From contig JBAIAA010000897.1 in assembly GCA_037893245.1 (NCBI GenBank), positions 163,428 through 227,427 on the forward strand: a DNA stretch of 64,000 bases, in the 5' to 3' direction. The notes beneath the pieces are model-generated. The model worked only from the letters and a program-made list of their open reading frames with translations. It was not told the DNA's origin and made no database searches. This document shows positions 46,301 through 53,749 of this stretch, in pieces. The position numbers and the translations under genes are program-made. Each line of letters starts with the position of its first letter. Within the stretch, counting starts at the first letter, position 1. The stretch is from Crossaster papposus. Lineage: Eukaryota; Echinodermata; Asteroidea; Velatida; Solasteridae.

Positions 46301-49300
46301 TTTGACAAAGTTTGGTCCATGAATGAGGTGAGATGAAATCAACCGCCTGGGGGCACTTTTCAAGGGGGTCTGGGATTCAGACCCAATCTCTGGGGGGGCG
46401 GCTGACCAACATTTTGTGAATGACTTGGACAACCTAAGTAACTTTAAGGGGTCAAACCTTCTGGGTGAAATGGGGTGAAATCTTATGGAGCTAGCTCTTA
46501 GACTAAAACGAATTAAACAATTTGCGGTAAAAATATTTTATATCCAAACGCGAAATTTTCGATGTCTTAAGTGAATAACCTTTGTAAAGTTAGAACAAAT
46601 CCAAATTAAATTTGACAATTCGTTTTTGGGTGAAACTCAAACATACCACGGACAGTATACGTCTTTAATGAATCACCTTCATCTATCGTAAAGGAAGTGT
46701 CATCTATTGAGTACATTTGGTAGTTGGGTAAGCAAAAACATCGACAACGTAGTTAGTCATGTTAGCTGGGCAAACATTGCCCAACTATTTGTATTACAGT
46801 GTATTATTTTCCTTGATCCAACCACGAATTGTTGGGTAGAAAGTGGAGTAACAATCTCAACATGATGGGCATTACGGTATGACGTTATCAAATTGATAGG
46901 AATGTTATCATCGTGCACACGCCGTTTTGTCGGCCAGACATAATGCAGCCTAAATCCTGCAGGGTGTACCACCCTAATTGAAAAGAGAATTTCTACGCCA
47001 GCTCATTTGCATGAAATGTGCCCCCACCCCCAATTTCTTTTTAAAAAGGAGGCCGTTTGGTGAAGGAAATGGTGGGAGTGTGCAAATATAGCATAGGATC
47101 CCTGATTTTTGAGCTTCAATCTGGGGGCAGACTTGGCAGGCTCGGGAAGTATCACTTTTCGGGAGGCGAGTTTCTTTTGGTGTGAATATTAATAAATGTA
47201 ATTCGCTAACCCACTAAAAAATGAAAAGAAATGGAAAGATAAAGACCAAGACAATAATCTGATTGTTGTTTGAGAAACCCCAGTGATGTCGGTGTGCATG
47301 AAACTTGGTCCTGAACATTGTTGATCTTACACTGTTTTCAATGGGACTTGAATTAGGCTGGTGCACACTGCAGCAGTAGCCGGCCATGAACAAACAACTG
47401 AGAGGCAATGGCGCATTATAATTGCCGAAGTTATAGAAGAGCGGGGCATTAACACCTCAGCCTGAGTGGACCTTTTTCTAGGTAAGAATTGTACATGTGT
47501 CATAATTTAAGAGTACATGATCTTATAGTTTATAGAGAGAAATTACAATAGAGGAACGAGTGCGCCTTCTTGAATGTACATGTACGGACCAGCACTGAAT
47601 GCTGCCCAGTGAGTATACAGATACGGTTGTGACGTGCTTACCACACAGAACCGCATTGATATGCTATTAGTCCGGGGAAAATAAGTTTTGACCTCACACA
47701 AATTGCAATAGAATATTTTTCACCACAGTGCACTCCTATAAAGTCCCTAGAATGACATACTACAAATATCAACAAATCCAAGTGGTGGAAATATGACTAA
47801 TTTGCATAAATCGTTAATCCAGCTGCCGCGTAATATATTTATTCCTATATTTGGGTATAATTATTATTATTATTTTTTTGAAAAGTTTATTTTGGTGATT
47901 CTACTTATATATCCTTACTTCAATAACATTTTCTAAAGCATATAAGTGACTGAATAATTAGGTGAACATAGTAATTATCCAAAATGACAACTTCGTGAAC
48001 CCACAAATGTGCGCACATTACACTGTCTCCAGATATCATTAAGTAGTCAGTATTGGTGAGCTTCAAATTCACCAAGTTGCTTAATGCACAGTTATCATAT
48101 TAAAAACTTATGGAAAATCATACGAACAATATTAACAATGCGATATTTAGCCCAGCAAACAAAAACCGGGAAAAAATGTTGTGTCCATAATTTGGGCTAA
48201 AAGATAGGCGAAGGGTTTCCTAAGGTGAGAGACTTTCACAATTGGTGCGTAAGAAACAAGCTAGCATTAAATGCCACCAAAACCAAATGCATGCTTATTG
48301 GTACAAGGCAGAAAATATGTAATAAGGGAATAAATGTGTGTTCGAGAGGTTTTAATCACTCTGTTTAATACCGCTTGGAGTCTGGGTGCTGATAATTACC
48401 CGAGCCGAGGGTGTAGTTATTGATGAAGCATTAAGTTGGGGCTCACATGTCAAAATTCCTAAGAAAAACTGTTGTATCTGAATTAGGTATATACTAAGCA
48501 GAATCCGTGATTGTGTTCCTCAACACAGCCTACACACACATTTGTAAGTTTAGTTATGCCAACTTAACAACATTAGAGTATTGTTGTACGGTGTGGGGAG
48601 GAAGGTACATATCTCACGATAATATGTTAAACAAAATGATAATCCTCATCCCTTAAGAATATATGTTTGCTCGTCCTAATTGGGCTTCTTTTTCAAAAAG
48701 AGTTAAGTAAAAAAAAAGGTTATTCTTGTCTTTAAAAGTCTCAACAAAATGACTCCTTTGTACTATAATCACATTTCAGTCTCTTCACATTTTCTCCCAC
48801 AAACCAATACTACAGTCAGTCTGCAGCGAAGTCATATCCCGAACTTTATTTGCACGACCGGCGTCGCAAATCGGCCACGAGATTTACGCGAGTAATTGCG
48901 AGAGTTCGGCAGCTTTGTTTTAACGAACTACATGTTGCAAACGGAGCAGTTATTCTCCAACATGGCGTGGTAAGTGGAAAGCAAACGTTTTTCTGAATCG
49001 AATGAAATAAAATATGACGAGATTCAGTATGTTTTGGGCAGAATTTTGTTCACTCGAAGTTAGGGTATGATTTTAAGGGAAATTTGTGTCGTGTGTTTAG
49101 TTTCTGCGCCCTGACTGGACTAACAAAAATTGCCAAAAATGATCACCACACATCGATAAAAGAAGAAATGATTTTCGTTTGATATACAATTTAGCCTGTG
49201 GCGACATGTTTCTCATGTATTCTGCGACGATTTTCGTGCGCGCGATTTCAACTTTTTCGGCCAAGTCTTTCGGCTTGTACTCACGCAGCTGAGCGTGAAT

Positions 49301-52300
49301 TTCATTATGCACGCAAGCACATGTAATTGTTTTGTTTTGTGTGGCTTATTTATATGCTAAAGTTAGGTTTCTGCCTTCATGTCATGCATACAAAATTGAT
49401 TTGTTTTGCATGTATAACTATAAAAACGACTTAGGCCTATGTTTTGTTCAAAATCATATCAAACTTGTTTAATAGTTACTGCTAAACTTTATAGTTCCCT
49501 TTTCTGTCTTCCAATATGTTTCTTATCTGAAGAAGATCTTGTTAAGATCGAAATATGTGTTTTGTCACAATGTACTCCTGAAGTCATTTCGGGATGGATT
49601 TTAACATTTTGATGTTTTAGGTTTTCCTAAGTCACTCACTATTAATCTACAATCTCCTCAAATTTGAACAAAATCCGTCTACCAGAAGTGTGTTTTTTTG
49701 TCAATTTTGTGAAACATTGTGTATAGAAATAATACGCTTTTCTGAACTTCAAAGCTGTTTATCTCATAATTAGGTTGTCAGGGTTTTATCACTAAACCCA
49801 GACCCCAGGGAAGATAGGGTGTGGGTACATATGTAAATGATACACCATTTTAAAGCTGAGAACCTAGAGAATTTGAAAATAGCAAAATCTGAAAAACTAA
49901 AAAGTCGACTTTGTCCGGGTTTTGTTGGAACAGGTCACATATTAGGCCCTCTTAACTTATTTGATTTCAGTATACATGTACTAGGTACAGTAGTAGATCA
50001 TACCCCGTCCACCACCATGGCCATGCCCACCGCAGGCATCGCAGCCATCGCTAGCATGTCAGGAGCCTCGACGGAAGGCCAAAGGAAAAGCTCTTGTCCT
50101 TGGATATTCTCTTACAAAGTATCTCAAAGAGAACATTTTTCAGAATAATTACAGGATATCTAGCGCAATCATTTTGCTGGGTGCCTAGAATCATTATTTA
50201 CTTTTAGATGAGTAAGATATTTTTTAATATTTCGGTAGTAAATATTTTCGATATCTGCAAATGGTGTATACTACCTTTAATGTAAGCGATAACATGCAAG
50301 TTTCAAATAAAAAGTGCAGTTTCTTTTATAAACCAACCTCACAATACAGATATAAATTATTGTAAAAGTTTTTATTTATCAATGTTATTGTTATTAAAGG
50401 GATTGTATACGTTTGGTAATTACTCCAAAAATTAATGGCAATAAAAATAAGATTAATTTGGTCACAGTATTAATCGGATTTATGGAGCGCGAGTCGTTTT
50501 TTATACTCGGGCAAATTCCGTTCAAAATTCTTTCGCTTGCAAACAACTACTCTGTAGCTGCAGTTATTTAGGGTTTAGTCTATGTGATTACGTAACATAG
50601 CTTTTGGGTAACACGCTCTGGCAAACGGGCTTTTTGTCATGGGCTTTGCGGTCCACCCCCAATATTAAAAGGGAAGGGAAACTGCTGCTTCTTCACTTTA
50701 GTCCCGATTGCTCGTGTAGACGGAGGTCACGGCGGAACGACATTTTTCCTCCTCCCTCCCCGCCTGCGAATTTTTTTTCCCAAACAGGTTTGCACAATTT
50801 CATGAATTATTCAGTAGTTGCGTTGATCGCTGTACAACACTTAGGTTCTAGGTCTCTTTTTCCTCTTAAATTAAAAATACTCCAAAGATATCAATTTGAC
50901 TAGGAAAAACGAGGTGACCTACTACATCAGGATTCGAACCAGGGATCCTTGATCCATAGCCAATCCCACTAACCACTACACTACGTATAGCAGCTCGACA
51001 ACAGCTGTTCTTTAAAGTGATTTATTGTAACTAGTTAACTAATAACAACAATGCTGTGACGTCATGTTTTTTTCCGATGAATAAACATAACTTCTCATCC
51101 AAACTACTGAATAATTCATGAAATTGTGCAAACCTGTTTGGGAAAAAAAAATTCGCTCCCCGCCTACCGAAAAGTCTTTGCAATCATATCATGCTATGTT
51201 ATATACATGTTGAATTATATAATAATAATTATCTTCTAATCGCAAAGATTTGTGTTTTCTTTCTGTATAGCAGTGGAATTGTTAATCATTTCCTCCTCCC
51301 TCCCCGCCTACCGGAACATTTATCGCGAAGATATATTTCATTTGAACTGATATAATTATGGAAGTGGATTATGGATTTTGCTATATTTTGTACCTAAACC
51401 ATTTTGTGGTGTAATACTATAGAAGTACATGTACACTGCTTAATTTCATTAGTTTGGTGTGCAAATTAGTATGTTAATGTTTGCTGCCTTCATATGTCTT
51501 GCCTGCGTCTTTAAGTTGATAAACACAAGTGTATTATAATGTTATCTGCTGATGATATCTACTGATGGCGGATTTTCCCCACGAACAATGCGTGAGAAAC
51601 CATATAATTATATCTTACTTGTCCCTATTGTATTTTATGCCCCAAATATGTGGCAACAAATATTAAAAAAAAGTTATGAACAATTCGTTATAAATTATTT
51701 TATTAATTTCATTAGAAAAATTGAGTTATTGGTTTTATTAATATGTCTAATGTAAATTAAAGTTACAAAATAATTACTATCACTAAAAGTAACTGATTCA
51801 GTTGGTCAGCACAAGAGTAATAAAGTACTGTGGGACCAACTGAATTAAAACTTAAATGGGTTTTAATATTCCATAATAAAGGTGGACTCGCAAACCCCTA
51901 AACGTTGAAACGAAGTGTTTGATTTCAAAGACTCGTAAATCCATAAAAAACTTACTTGGTAAGAAGTACAGCAGCTTTGGATAGTATAATGCATTTTTAG
52001 TAATTTTTCACTTCGAAGTACTGCGGTTATGGAAAAAGATATCACTTTTTATCCCCAAAATTTTGAATCTGAGAAGCGTTACTGCAGTGACGTTTCTGAG
52101 ACTGTGTATTCCAATGCAGATTATTCTTCCTGCGTGGACATAACCGCTCGAGATTTTCGGCAATATCTCAAAATCGCTACCACCTTTTGAAATGATTTTT
52201 TTACACGTTAGTTTGATGGTATATATCTATAACTATATAGGATTGAAACAAACAATGGGTTCCAATTACCAAACGTGTACGATCCTTTTAACACATTTTA

Positions 52301-53716
52301 AACAACGACTTCATTTGGTCGCTTGTTTTTTGTTTTGTTTATTTGGCTGTATACAATCTAAAAACAAAGTGTCAAAATCCGCTGCGTAAACTTGTTGGGT
52401 ACAAAAGTTGGGTACTTTGTTACCCAAATATGGGTTAAGTGGCGATTTGACCAGTACCCTTCAATATTTTCGGTTGCTCAATCAAAAGGTCAAAATTACT
52501 TTTCGAAGTTGTAAGCAACGTTAGTGTAAGAAAGAACATTTGCCTAGCTACTAGGTCAAGTTGACCATGCAGCGTACAACAAAATAGGCATTGTGCCCTC
52601 AAATAGGTAAATATTGCCTCGAAATGGGTACATTTTGCCCATCTATTGCCTTCTCGAAATGACATCAACATTCAAGATGGCACACCGTGGAGTTGCGAAC
52701 GTGCTGCGAAAAATAGGATTCGAAATCGCCGATTTCTGGGTTTGAAGGTAATTATTTACTCTTTACAGTGTACTGATCAATAAATTACGTTATTGTGAAA
52801 ACGTGGGCTATGTTCTGCATTTGAAGTATGTTATATTTGTGGTAAAATAGGGTTGATGGTTGGATTGCAGTGTCGCGTTGTCAACAACGTATACATGTAT
52901 ACATGTAATGCATGTGCATGCGTTGTAACATTGAAAGTGTTCAAACCGCAGTAATTTGGCCTGAACAATATCACTGCCTGTCAACAGAGTATGAAGCTAC
53001 ATGGGTCGGGGAAAGGGGGCGGGGGCGGTGGCGGGGGGGGGGGGGGGGGGGGGTGTTAGTAATTGTGAAATGTCGGCAGTCCCCAGTCACTTTAATCGAC
53101 ACATGGAGCTATGTTATTAAGCTCATCCTGGGAGCTGACTATAATGGCTATTTGAGTGCGTTATTGTCATACGATTTACATACTCTTAGCGATCGACGGA
53201 GCTCTCTATGTTTAAAATTTGCCAGGGAGCTTATAAATAACCAAACCTTGTCGCATATCATTCCACTTCCTAACATAAATGAGCGAGTCCTTCGCAAGAC
53301 TAACTTGATACCACAACCGAAATGCAAAACCAACAGATTCAGAGACAGTGCTGTACCCTACATGATCAGTTTAATTAATTCTGAATAATCCCTCTATGAA
53401 CGTGATATTTTATATTTTATATACTGTCTTGTTTTACACATTGCCTTGTCTTGTTTTTGGCTTGCTGATTCGAATCCACAAACACACTCTTTTTAAGAGG
53501 CACCAAACTACCAAACTTGCTGGATAGACTGTAGTAGTTACAGCGTAAATTGTTTGATGCTAATTTTATTTTATTTACAAACTTCCCTATATTTTTATTG
53601 GTCTTTATTCTTAGACCCTTTTAATGTTTATACATACATTTTTTTAAATAATGTGTAAATTTTGATGTAATTCAGCCCCTGGGCTGCCATGTCAATTTTT
53701 GTATCAATAAACCATT

Positions 53717-53749
<33 letters not shown>

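Noticed and set aside
50911..50995. Functional tRNA gene
   Set aside because: Box A and B are present, but there is no convincing acceptor stem and it lies inside a TIR element; SINE head is preferred.
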